From Ancylostoma caninum (Eukaryota > Nematoda > Chromadorea > Rhabditida > Ancylostomatidae): a stretch of DNA of 64,000 nt. Position numbers and translations under genes: made by a program. The stretch spans positions 161,001-225,000 of the forward strand of contig JBAJFG010000242.1 of the NCBI GenBank assembly GCA_037903475.1. Direction: 5' to 3'. Of the stretch, positions 9,395 through 21,866 are shown piece after piece. The notes under the pieces were generated by a model. It saw only the letters and a list, made by a program, of their open reading frames with translations, had not been told where the DNA came from and made no database searches. Position 1 is the stretch's first letter. Each line of letters opens with the position of its first letter.

Positions 9395-12300
9395 GTGGGC
9401 TTTGCTTTTCTGTTTGTAATATTTAAGTGACACTTGCAGTCGCTTTATTGCTAAAGAAATTATTGCGTCAGTCGGCACTACTCAATCGGAGTGTATGTTG
9501 CAGCGAACGAGCTCGCAAGAGGTCAGGGCGGAGTTAGCGAGTCCGCGTACCACTACCTCATCGAGTGATGGTGCCGACTGGCGCAGATTGTGCGTGCTCA
9601 CCAACGAAGATGAACGCTCCGATGCCGAAAGTAGCAAGACGGAAGCCACAAGTAGCGACCACGTTACCAATCTAATGGAGCGATGGCGTAGTGCAGCACG
9701 TAGAGCTCGCAAAGTCACTAATGATCCGTGGTCACATTTCTTTGTTTACGAGGTCCCCATAACACGAGCTAAACGTTATCGATACTCATCAATTAGAAAA
9801 ACATGGACTGAAGACATAGTTGAAGTGCGCTTGCATCCGGAGCCTTTTGCGCGTGGTGCCATGAGAGAATGTTATCGTCTGAAAAAACTTCCATCTAACA
9901 GCCACTCTTCTGATTGGAAGCATGCTCATAACTATGTAGCGAAGAGGTACATCCAGGAAGTAGATCGATCGGTTCTTTTCGAAGATGTGAAACTGCAGAT
10001 GGATGCGAAGTTGTGGGCCGAGGAATTCAATCGTTATGATCCACCTAAAAAGATAGACATCGTTCAAATGTGCGTTCTTGAAATAGTAGATATGCCATCG
10101 GAGCCGCTCTTTCACCTTGAGCACTTTATTGAAGGTGACTACATCAAATACAACTCAAATTCTGGATTCGTTTCCGACGTTGCTCGAAAGACCCCCCAGG
10201 CCTTCTCCCACTTTACCTTCGAAAGATCTGGCCATCAAATGATAGTCGTGGATATTCAAGGCGTTGGCGATCTCTACACTGACCCACAAATTCACACGGT
10301 TGTCGGCACAGACTATGGTGACGGTAATTTGGGAACGCGTGGAATGGCGCTGTTTTTCCACTCTCACTTATGCAATGATATTTGCCACTCTTTGTGTCTA
10401 ACAGAATTTGACCTATCAGAAACGGAGCGCACTGAGCTCAAACATGGGAAATCCGCCAATAATGTGAACCAGTCGACTGTGTTCTCCCGCCATGTGAGCG
10501 CATGCTCAGCTATCGTACCGGAATTAATCCAAGAAGACGCAATGGAGTGTCTCCGTCAGCGAACCATATCTATGCGAAGTCGCACCTCTTCCACAGGCGA
10601 TTATTTTAGGCATGAATCACGAGATTCCGGTAGTGCAAAAGTACATGATGACGACTGCATATGTGAATTGTGTCTTGCAGAAGTGACCGCTGAAATTGCC
10701 AGTGACACTTTCAGTGAAGCCACAGATGATGTGGAATACGAGAGTGAGGAGGAGCGCCCAGGCCCTGTCAGAAAAGTCGGCTTCCACCGGTTGAGCGTGG
10801 AGCGTCGAGAGCGTTCTGATAGTTTCGCTAGTTCTCTTGGATCGAGTTCGTTAGGAAGCTCTTCGAGGATAACTCGTGATACGGAAAAAGAAGAGTACTG
10901 GTCAGTGGTTCGAAGAAAATCTATGCCTGCTGGAATCCTGTCGGCTATGGAAATGCAGCAGTTGGCTGCTGAATCTTCGAGGCTCACTCAACACGCTTCG
11001 ATACTAGGACAGATACATCTGGACATGGCACGGTATCACGAACTGGGCAGATTCTTGCCGGAAAACGACAAACATGCTCTCAGACTTAGTTCTTCAAACA
11101 TTGACACTTGTTCCATCAAGTACGACGAAGATTCTGCGTTGTTCCACCTTGATATTGCCCGGCGCTGTGGTGTGTTAGAAGCGATTATTACTGTAGCTCA
11201 CATGGCCTTCAAAATGCCACACGATTTGCTAAAAGATGTTGGTGACGATCACATTTGGATAAAGGATGGTGAAAATGGAGAAGTCTACGATAGAGAGGAG
11301 TTTGCATTCGAACTTATGGAAACCGCCGCCGAAATGGGAGACCGTAGCGCTATGTTGTTCGTTGCTGAATCTTTCGAAACTGGTCGAAGGATGGGACCCA
11401 ATGCACAGCCAAGTTACCCGGATGCAATTAAATGGTATGAGAAAATGGTTGGATTCACTGATGATGACTGTGGAGAAGGTGTTGTTCTGCCACGCTATGA
11501 AGTACTCGCGAAAATGGCGGAGTTATACCAAGAAGGAGGATGTGGGCTCACCCAGAACTTCGAGATTGCTTACAACTTGTACACAGAAGCAGCTGAGGTA
11601 GCTATTGAAGCAATGAAAGGCAAATTAGCTAATAAATACTATGAACAAGCAGAAATGTGTGCTCGTTAAACTTTTACAAACTTCTATTGCATTTTCATTT
11701 CTTGTTTGACTATATCTTGTTGAAAATAATTCTATGCAAAGTTCTTTTTTTCATCGGTACCGGGTTGATGTTTTGTCGTGCTCCAATTATTTGAATCCTC
11801 TGGGAGATCTTTTTTGCTAGCTTTATTTCAGAATTTTCTGTTGAATTATTTGTCATAATAAAGTGAAAAATCAGCTTCTATAGAAAGTGAAATTTATAGT
11901 TAGTTAAAAAAAAAACTGATAACCGTTGTGTCTAACATGAATATTGTTGGTTACCGAACATCTAAACAGCACGAGAGAATGGGTCTATGGAAATTGGCAG
12001 AAATTCTCGATAAATAGCGTTCCAGTTGCGTCCCTATATGAGAGGAGGCGTCGTTTCGAAGTTGTTCTTTCACACCCTTTTCCGTCGCATGTAACATTCA
12101 ACTAACCGCCAAAAAATTGAGCTATGTACGGCTAAAAGTGAACCTCTTGAATTCATTAGGTAGTCGTATGAACCAGCGCTCTTCGCCATCTTTCGGCCAA
12201 ATTATTATTTTGCTAGATTTGAAACCAAGCCTATAGAGCAAGGAAAACCAGCAACAGTGTTTGGAGGTGAGGAACTGTTTTTTTTTCTAAGGTGCACCAT

Positions 12301-15300
12301 TCTTCGTCCTTCCACGTGGCCGAAGAAGCAAAATAGTAAACATTGAAGCCACTTTCGCGACCTCTAACAGATCTTCTGGTGATGGCTTCCACCTGTGCAT
12401 TCAGATTGGCATTGACGTGATCGTATTTTACTCCATAACTCTGAAGCACGTATCACCAAGACTGAATTACTCAGGACGTCATTAGGCTATGCTTTTGGTA
12501 GACATTTCCTCCTACATACGTTGGTAAAGTTCCCCTTGTAGCAGCTGCGTTGTCCCTAGAAGCCAGCAAAAATGGCTAGATCTGAAGGAGGATAAAAAGG
12601 CAGAAATATGAAGGGAGTAGCTTCAATGTAGATGGAAAATATGCACTAACCATCTCTCTTCATTCCAGCATATTATGGCAAAGTTCGCTATTCGAAAAGC
12701 GAACATCGATTTCGCAACAACCTAATAGATAAAAGCCAGTTGCACTGAAGGTTCTGACATGGATCATCATATGAACACCAGTGCGACAGATCACTGCGCT
12801 CAGTTTGTTCTACTGCAAATATTAGGTAGCCGCTGTACTTCTCGAGGAGTATAGCACCCTGCGTCGCCGTCGCTGGCGACGGCAGCCGCCAATGTTGGCG
12901 ACCGCTCACTATCGATATGCACCTAAGCCGCAGTCACCAACATTAACGGCGGTTGTCGCCGGTAGCTCGCCAATGTTGGCGACCAGTTGATTTGCACCTA
13001 CAGGAAGCTCCAAACGGACGCAGAGAAGAGTCGGGATCGCGGCGCGGCTCTCTTGGGCAAAGACGCAGGCGCTCTGCATGTTGAGCACCCATGTCTCTGC
13101 CCAAGAGAGCCGCGCCGCGGTTTCGACTCTTGTCCACGTCCGTTTGGAGTTCCCTGTATGTCACAGTCGCCGATATCGGCGACGGCGGCCGCCGCGACGT
13201 CCTGCCCACAGTCGATGCGCAACAGCCTCACAATCGCCATCGACGACGCGCAAGGTGCTACAATCCTCGAGGGCTATAGCGGCAGTGTTAGGTTGGCGAG
13301 AAAATAATGTCCGAAGTTATGCTCGCTTTCTTTTTATGTCATAACTTTATCCAACAACTCATTCAATAAGCGGTCTAATCATTATTGTCTGTTTTAACAA
13401 GTGCGGTAGTTAGATATTCATGACTAGTACCAGCCTTTCCCACTTGCCTTTCTCACTCACGGAAATTCTCACGTTTTTTTTCTCTATGGCATATCCCTAA
13501 CCATCCTCCATACTGAAAAAGGCCATAACAAGGGCTACGAACTATTTGCAGGGAGGATTAGGGATTCTTTTGGAAATGCGGGATGTAGAATTCTAACTAG
13601 GACGATCACAGCAGCTGGTAGATTCTGATCCATGGCAAACTATGTGTGAAAGGACACAAGTCTTGGATGTTCACTTACCACCATCGCCGATCACCTGCGT
13701 CGGTGGGCAAGGCATGAAAGTTATCATAGTGAGTCACCGAGCGCGATATCCAGCGAAAAGTTGGAAAGTGCTGACTCAACTAACGTACAGCCCTTACCTT
13801 GCGCCAGAAGATAACCACCTTCTCCTGTCCCTTTCTAACGCCATGCACGGTAGAGCGTTCGATAATGAAGATGACTCGGATCGCTGGTTGCTTGGTTTGT
13901 TGAATACTTCTACGCCGAGGGCTTCGAAGTGCTTCCCGAAACAGGGTCAAGCGTGATGATGGTAAAAAGTCGACCCCCATACGATCCCCCCTTTTGAGCC
14001 ATCAAAAATACGACCCCCCCCCCCTTCGCACACAAATTTCCTTCTATGCTTGCAGAATTTAGATATTTAGATATCCCATTTCAGGTGTTCGTACTGCGAG
14101 AGGTGTGGTGGAGCCAGAGCATAGCAAGGAGAAAGAGACTCTTTTGTATCTAACTAGTTGTTGGAAAGTTTTTCGGAAAACGCTGAAATGTACGCGGTGG
14201 ACAAAAAACGTGCATTAACTATGCAATGTTGCTTACGTAACTAATGAGAAATCAAGAAACTAATGAGAACTAATCAAGAAAGAACATCTATATACATCAT
14301 CTACATGGTGAAGGGTTCGATCACTACCGAGGCTAAAATTTTTGCTGAGGGTTGAAGCGTGTGCGGTGAGCGAATTTCAATCTGAAAGCGTCTGTACAGA
14401 GTTTCTAAACGAAATACCTTCGTAGTCGTCACGAAAAACAACCATACACATCATCGACGTGGTCAAGGGTTCGATCCCCTCCGAGGCTAGAATTTTTGAA
14501 TGGCGTAAAATGACATGCGCTTGTAGTAGATCGAGATGATCGACCGTAAAGCACGAAATGACTGTTTATAGGGGTGGAGGACTGGGTAGGACTTTCAATA
14601 CGGACGTGCGAAAATTTCGGCCTAAGATTTAGACTCGTTCAGAGGCATGGTTGTAGTCGGACACGAATATCAGATCTGGCCCGTTGAGGTCCCAATTTTT
14701 TTTCCAGGTTTTTGATAGTCGAAGATTTGCGCTTTCAAGCTGTACAGCTCGTTTTTCCGTAGCTGCTTCCGTTGCGATTCAACTCCGTTGATGAAAACAT
14801 GGAAAAAGGGCCATCTTTATCGACGAAACCTCATCTCCGTAATTCCCGTGCTGAATCTTTCCTCTTGAAGCTGGAGACCTGAAACTTGGGGGTAAAGCTC
14901 TATCGGGAAGGGTCCATAAAATGACTTTTTACCGGCCTGCAGGACTGGGTAGGACTTTCAGTACGGACGTGCGAAAATTTCAGCCTAAATTTTTGACTCG
15001 TTCAGAGGCATGGTTGTAGTCGGACACGAACATCAGAAGATCTGGCCCGTTGAGATCCCAATTTTTTTCAGGTTTTTAATAGTCGAAGGTTTGCGCTTTC
15101 AGGCTGTACAGCTCGTTTTTCCGCAGCTGCTTCTACCGCGATTCAACTCCGTCGATAAAAACATGGAAAAAAGGCCATTTTTATCGACGAAACCTCATCT
15201 CCGTAATTCCCGTGCTGAATCTTTCCTCTTGAAGTTGGAGACCTGAAACTTGGGGTTAACACACTATTGGGTAGGGTCCATAAAATGACATTTTAGCGGC

Positions 15301-18300
15301 CTGCAGGACTGGGTAGGACTTTCAGTACGAAAGTGCGAAAATTTTAGCCTAAATTTCTACCTCCTATCCCACACTAAGGCACTCCCCTCCCGACCACGAC
15401 CCCCCCTCCCCTTACGACCCCCCCCTCTTTCCCCACCCCCCGTACGATCCCCTCTTGATAATTTATCGACACACGCTTGACCCTGTCCCGAAAACTGGCA
15501 AACATTGATAGGACGTAATGGTGGTTCATCCATTTCCCGGCGTGTTTTGCTTTTTCTATTAAAAATCACTAGGATGTAGTGCTTCAAAAACCGCGAGAAC
15601 TTTCACGACAACATGATACCTCATTTTGTCTGCTAGATTTCTGGAGAAAAATTTTCCATTCGTACTTGTGTCTTCTACTTTCGTTAACGGGAAGAATTTC
15701 ATCAGTGGAATCTGTACCCAAATCGAACTTCTTGCACTAGTCCTGACTCAATTATGTTGAAAATATGCTTGTACAGATGGCTAACTGACATTTGATAAAT
15801 CCGCCAAGATTCGAATTAGAAATATGCTGCTATGGGTGTTTTCTCCACTCTAGCTCACTCTCCTCCCTATATTTTGAAGTCAGTACCGCTCCTCATAACA
15901 GTGCAACTCTTAATGTGCTTTCCTGTTTTTGAAAAGTCAAGAAAAACCGCGAGAACTTTCCCGATAACCTAATATTTTGCATGTGAACCAACATTTCGAC
16001 CATTATATTATATATTCGCTCTATTCAACGAAACTGTCTTCGACTGGGCTGTTAATGAAGTGTTATTAACGACCCAGTCGATGGACGGCACAGTCTGAGA
16101 CTAAGAAAAGATTAATGTCGCAATTACAGAAGGCATGAATAATCCTGTCGTGAAGTTATATGTATAAGAACTATATAAATAATGAGTCCATGCAGGGTGG
16201 GCCAGAAATGTGTTACCAACACGCGTTTCCCCTCTAATGAAATGTGTTCTGCCTCGAAGTTTGACTTCGTTGGAGTGTTATTCCGGAACGTTAACCCATT
16301 GACGACCGCGTGGCTCACCGGTGAGCCGCGACCTTCTTATCAAGTACTAAACCTTATTTTCGAACTATTTCGCAGTATTTCCATGCGGACTGGGTACAAT
16401 TCATCCCAAGAAGGTCTGAAACAACTGTGGTTCAAGAAAGAGTTCTTTATTGCGACAAATATCATGAAAAGGATGGGATTTTAAAATCAAAAAGAATTGC
16501 TTTTCATTTCTTTTGTAGTGGATGGAAATAATCTGGATAAAAGCCACATTTCCTGCATAGAAACGCGTTCGCTACATCCTGCACCTCCTTATTCGCCAGG
16601 CTAGAGACACGCGAACATGTATAATTGCTGAACACCCCGTTATATCACTAAAACACCCTTTGCAAGCTTCATTCGTCCCCAATGAAATCCAAAAGGGTTT
16701 AGATCCTTTCCTTTTCTGGTCCGATGATACAAAAATCTCTTAGAACTTAATTTCGAGTTATTTTTGCAAAAAGATGTGTTCTATTCCCAATTATCTTATC
16801 GTAACAATGTGGAACTCGTCGGGCGCCGCACTCTTGAAAGGGGCGTTGGTACCACGCGCCAGACACACAAAAATGCGCGCGGTCGTCAATGGGTTAAATC
16901 CCAACAGCGCCCCACCCACAAGTCCCCTCCCGCATTGCACATCGTTTCAAGTCATATTACATCGTTTGCTCGCCTATTCTCTGCGATAGTGAGTATGTTT
17001 TACGACGTGATCGGTTTCGCTTAATGGAGCTGGATTTCGTTTACTTTCTGATCATAAGCAAACTATGGACACTCGAGATCTCTAAAAAGAAATTATCGGG
17101 AACGTCCAGTGCCGAATTCCGTGTGACGCTAAGTGCACAGATTCAACCCGAGCCAAACAGCTTCAGAAACAGTTTTTGACAACGGTTTTAAGCTTGGCTA
17201 AAATTTGTCTGATGTTCTTGATGACGACTACCAGATATACGAGGGCCGTTTGAGAAGTTTCCGGAATCACCAACAAAGAGTTGTTCTTTTCCAAAAATTT
17301 CAATGCGATTCTGTATTAGAGTTCTTCATATGAATTAACTGTGAATTTCAAATCGATCTGACAAAGTCTCTACTTTTGACAAAGGTAGTAAGTGAAGCAG
17401 CTACGACTCTGCTCTGTTACTGAGAAGTGCTGAATTTAAGTGGTCATTAATTTTTCTTAACTGGAAGGGAACACCGCAAGTTAACTGAACATCACTTGGA
17501 TTCTAATTTTTGAGGATCTTCACCTTCATTTTTCTGGCTTAGTTTCTCGGTTCTGAAAACCAAGCGAAGCTGGATGCGAGCAAACAGTAGGCCATGTGCA
17601 CAATGTTAGGAAAAGGTGACCACGCCAGAAAAAGCGAATGAAATCGTTGACAAGGATTTCACAGATATAATACAAATGCGGGCTAAATGAGGGAGTCTAG
17701 CGCATCTATTCTAAGTCATTAATTTTTATTTAGCCTGAAGAACCAACGTTAAAAAACGTTTTCAAAAAATGAGTGCCGCATTTGGTTAATCCCGAAAAAA
17801 AAAACGCGATCTACATGAAGATCAAAAAAAAATTATTTTGAATAGTTGAATGTGATTTCAAGTCGAAACTGTGATTTGTTTCAAGTCGAAACTGTGATGC
17901 ATGTTGAAGAACAGATTAAGCGCTACCCTATGGTCACAAAAGATGCAATGAAAGCCGTAGTTTAGACACGAAGAATGGATTCTGAAGAAGAAATCATCGT
18001 TCACTGAGGTGGGAATGGTGACGACGTCTATTTTTGGGAGTTCCAAGGGATCGATGGAAAGGTCATTAAAAATGAATATTGAGCGAAATTTTTAGAAGCT
18101 TTCGTTGTGGTAACCTGTGCGACACGCGCGGCTTTGAACAGGAAAAAAGAATTGAGGCTCCGTGTCGGCATGACCGCTGGAGCAGATTTTCCGGTATATC
18201 AAAAAACTTGTAATAATGAAATCCAAAACTCCACCTCATTCGACGATATATCTGCATTGGCTTCTTCGTACCTGTACCTGTCTTAGAACCTCAACAGCTT

Positions 18301-21300
18301 CCCGTCAAGGACAAGATTCCGATCAAGAGAGTATGTACATTGCCGTAGATCCGCTCGTCCTCAAGGCGCAGCGCCTGAGATCACACGTGGCGTCCTGCTG
18401 GCGATCGATACTCAGCCGATTGGGTGTGGAGCGTTAGTTGCGGTTGAACATTAATTGCATGAGGTGCGAAGATCTCGCACCTCACTCGCACCTCCGCAAC
18501 ATTGACAACCGTTGCTCCAGCAGTCTGCGTTCTCCAGAGTCAGTAAGGGCAGCTGCCGAGGACAACTCGGACCATTTGTCGCGGACGACATCTTGGTATT
18601 GCAGCCATCCTGTAATATACGTCATCAAGGAAAGCGGACTTACAACAATGTTGTTCAACATCCTATACGAAAGGTCAATTTATGTCAGGAATACTCCTTG
18701 CTTGAGCTTCTTACTTAATTTATGTCAGGAAAGCGTCTCGCTTAGACAAGGGAATTCATATTGAATATGAAGATCAGATTCAGATTTTGTTTTTCGATCA
18801 AGCGCATTTCCCACCACAAACACTCAAGCATAGTGCAATGACTAGAAATCAATCGTTGAGAGCAGTTCTCTCGAAGCATTCTCAAAAGTTGTTCTTGTCG
18901 TTATCGTTCAATTTGCCACTTTTGTTGATTCCCTGAACCAGCTACTGCCTAACTGGGACAATAATTATCCCGAAGACATCTCACTGACCTTGTCGAAACA
19001 TCTCGAGGATATGATGACGATCTATTGCAGATCTAGCCCTTTACTTCATCACATCGATTTTTAGGACTATACAGACAAAACTTGGGAAAAAGAATGATTC
19101 CTGTTGTTTGGCACGAATACCATATTTGTTTTACACAACATTTAACTTCTTTTGTAAGGTTTAGGTGTTAGCATCGGTTTTATAGATAACTCAGGGTTTC
19201 CTATGACATTGTAATATTTAGAAGAGGCTGCTTGGCATTCTGAACATTTTGATAAAACTACTGTGCACTTCATTGTTGTTCTTAGAGGAGGAAGGGTACT
19301 TTATAATCCTGTTGTTGCGGCTAATGTTTCCGAAAGGCAGTGGTATTAAATCCCGTGGAAAAACCGCACGAACTTATTGCCCAATCTAATATATGTCCAA
19401 TATTTTGGGTGTTTCGAAGATTGAAAATGGTCCAATAATTCTACTCTGATATCTGTATATATAAAAGTCAAAGTTTGTATGTATGTGTGTGTGTGCGTGT
19501 GTGTGTATGTATGTAATGAATAGAAATCGCGGAATGTGAACCGATCCGGACCAAATTTTGCATGCACATACTTCGCGGGCCGGCGGAGGTTATAGGCTAC
19601 TTTCCACATGGGATTATCGATTGATTGATCGATTATATCGATTTTATTGGTTTTTTCCCATTTTCGCTCGGGGACGGACAAGGACATGCCTACTGGGGTT
19701 TCTCAATACGCTGAACACGCATATGGCAACCATTTTGCATGAAAAATCGATTTATCGATTTTATTGATTTTTCGATATTTTTGCCCAAGGGTCGGCGGGG
19801 ACATGTCTTCTGGGGTTCCTCAATACTCTGAATGCGAATATGACAACCATTTTGCACAAAATACTAATTTATTGATTTTATCGAATTTTTCCATTTCCGC
19901 TCGGAGACGGACCGTGGACGGAGTGGTATGCGAGACGTATCGAGAGGCATGTCAAAGGCGTGGATTGCTCGAAAATGACCTGCACTGGGACACAACATTG
20001 TCCGAAGCATGTTCGACATGCTTTCCATCTCAACTACGAAATTTGTTTGCAATCATAATAACAAGTTGTGGCCCATCGAATCCACAAAGTCTTGGGGAGA
20101 AGTACAAGGAAAGTCTCAGTGAGGACATTCTCAGAGAACATCGTACAGCTAATCCGGAATTGAATTTTTGCACTGAAATATATAATCAAGCTCTCATTTT
20201 GGTCGAAGATAAGTGTATATCGATAAGTGGTAGAACACTTCCTGAACTTGGCCTATGTGCGCCATCACGCACTGGAGCTGATTTAGTGCAAAGCGAAATA
20301 TTGCGAGAAAGGAGCTATAACACTGAAGAGCTGGAAAATTTTGTTCAAATTAATAAGCCCCTTTTGGTAAATGATCAAAGATTAGCCTATGACACTATTA
20401 TGGATCGAGTAAGGAGTGGAAATGGTGGAGTGTTTTTTCTTGATGCTCCAGGAGGGACAGGAAAAACATTTCTTATCAATTTACTGCTTGCTGAAATTCG
20501 AAAGCAGAACAGAGTTGCTTTAGCAGTTGCATCCTCGGGCATTGCAGCCACACTTCTCCATGGTGGTCGAACCGCACATTCAGCTCTGAAGCACCCTCTA
20601 GATCTCGCACGTTCCGAAACTCCAGTGTGTAATATAAGCAGGGGTTCTGGAAAGGCCGAAGTTCTAAAATTGTGCAAAGTTATAGTTTGGGATGAGTGCA
20701 CCATGGCACATAAGAGAGCACTCGAAGCACTCGATCGAACCCTACAAGATATTAGAGGAAACAATAGACTTATGGGTGGTGCTGTGGTGGTACTGGCAGG
20801 CGACTTCCGCCAGACTTTGCCTGTTATCCCGCGCTCCATACCAGCCGATGAGTTGAACGCTTGCCTCAAAGCATCTTACCTTTGGAGACATGTCCATAGA
20901 ATGACATTAACCACCAACATGAGAGTACATCTACAGGGAGACTTAAGTGCGCAGAGCTTTGCTCAACAACTGCTGCAGCTTGGTGATGGTAAGCTTCCCG
21001 TTGACCCAGACACTGACTTAGTTTCATTTCCATCCGATTTCTGCACCACAGTGGCTTCGCTTGAGGAATTGATAAGCAATGTTTTTCCGGACATTAGCCA
21101 CAACTTTGAAAGTCACCAGTGGTATTGCGATCGAGCAATTCTAGCTCCAATGAATGACAGCGTGAATAACATCAACATACAGATACAGAACCAGCTTCCA
21201 GGTTTTGCATCAACGTATGAATCCATCGATACTGTTGTGGACATTGAGCAGGCCGTATTGTACCCCACAGAATTTTTGAATTCTCTGGAACCACCGGGAA

Positions 21301-21811
21301 TGCCACCGCATAGACTGGTTCTGAAAGTTGGATCGCCAATAATGTTGCTCCGTAACATTGACCCACCGAGGCTGTGCAACGGTACAAGACTATGCGTGAA
21401 AAGCCTTATGCCAAATGTGATTGAAGCTACGATATTAACAGGTAAGGCTAAAGGAGAGGATGTGTTCATTCCACGCATACCTATGATACCCACTGACATG
21501 CCCTTCGAATTCAAGCGACTGCAGTTCCCTGTGCGGCTTGCCTTTGCAATAACTGTAAATAAAGCTCAGGGGCAGTCACTTCGAGTAGCTGGCATTAATT
21601 TGGAAAATCCCTACTTTTCACATGGTCAACTTTACGTAGCGTGCTCAAGGGTGGGGACACCAAAACATCTTTATATTTACGCACCTAATGGAAAAACCAG
21701 AAATGTAGTTTATCCAAATGCCCTGATATAAAAATTTGCTTTCACATTAGCTTCACACAGTTTTTGCACATTTTGTTGCGTTCTTCCGTTTGTTTGTTTG
21801 TTCGTGTTTGT

Positions 21812-21866
<55 letters not shown>

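Larger units (their letters stand above)
13642..15540 (+). pseudogene. decayed mariner transposase, split by a hAT insertion
   Basis: The segment 13642-13933 reads [20 protein letters not shown] and [15 protein letters not shown], recognisable as the C-terminal part of a mariner transposase in which the aspartate block is eroded (PEDNH instead of the usual PTDYH). The frame stops at the hAT insertion. Across it, 15486-15540 continues as the LPE-W-Q-type tail ([10 protein letters not shown]). Non-functional. Confidence 0.7.

Noticed and set aside
17858..18257. Possible transposase remnant in the mariner-like composite
   Set aside because: I looked for mariner or Tc1 catalytic blocks in all frames and could not identify one; evidence too weak to annotate.
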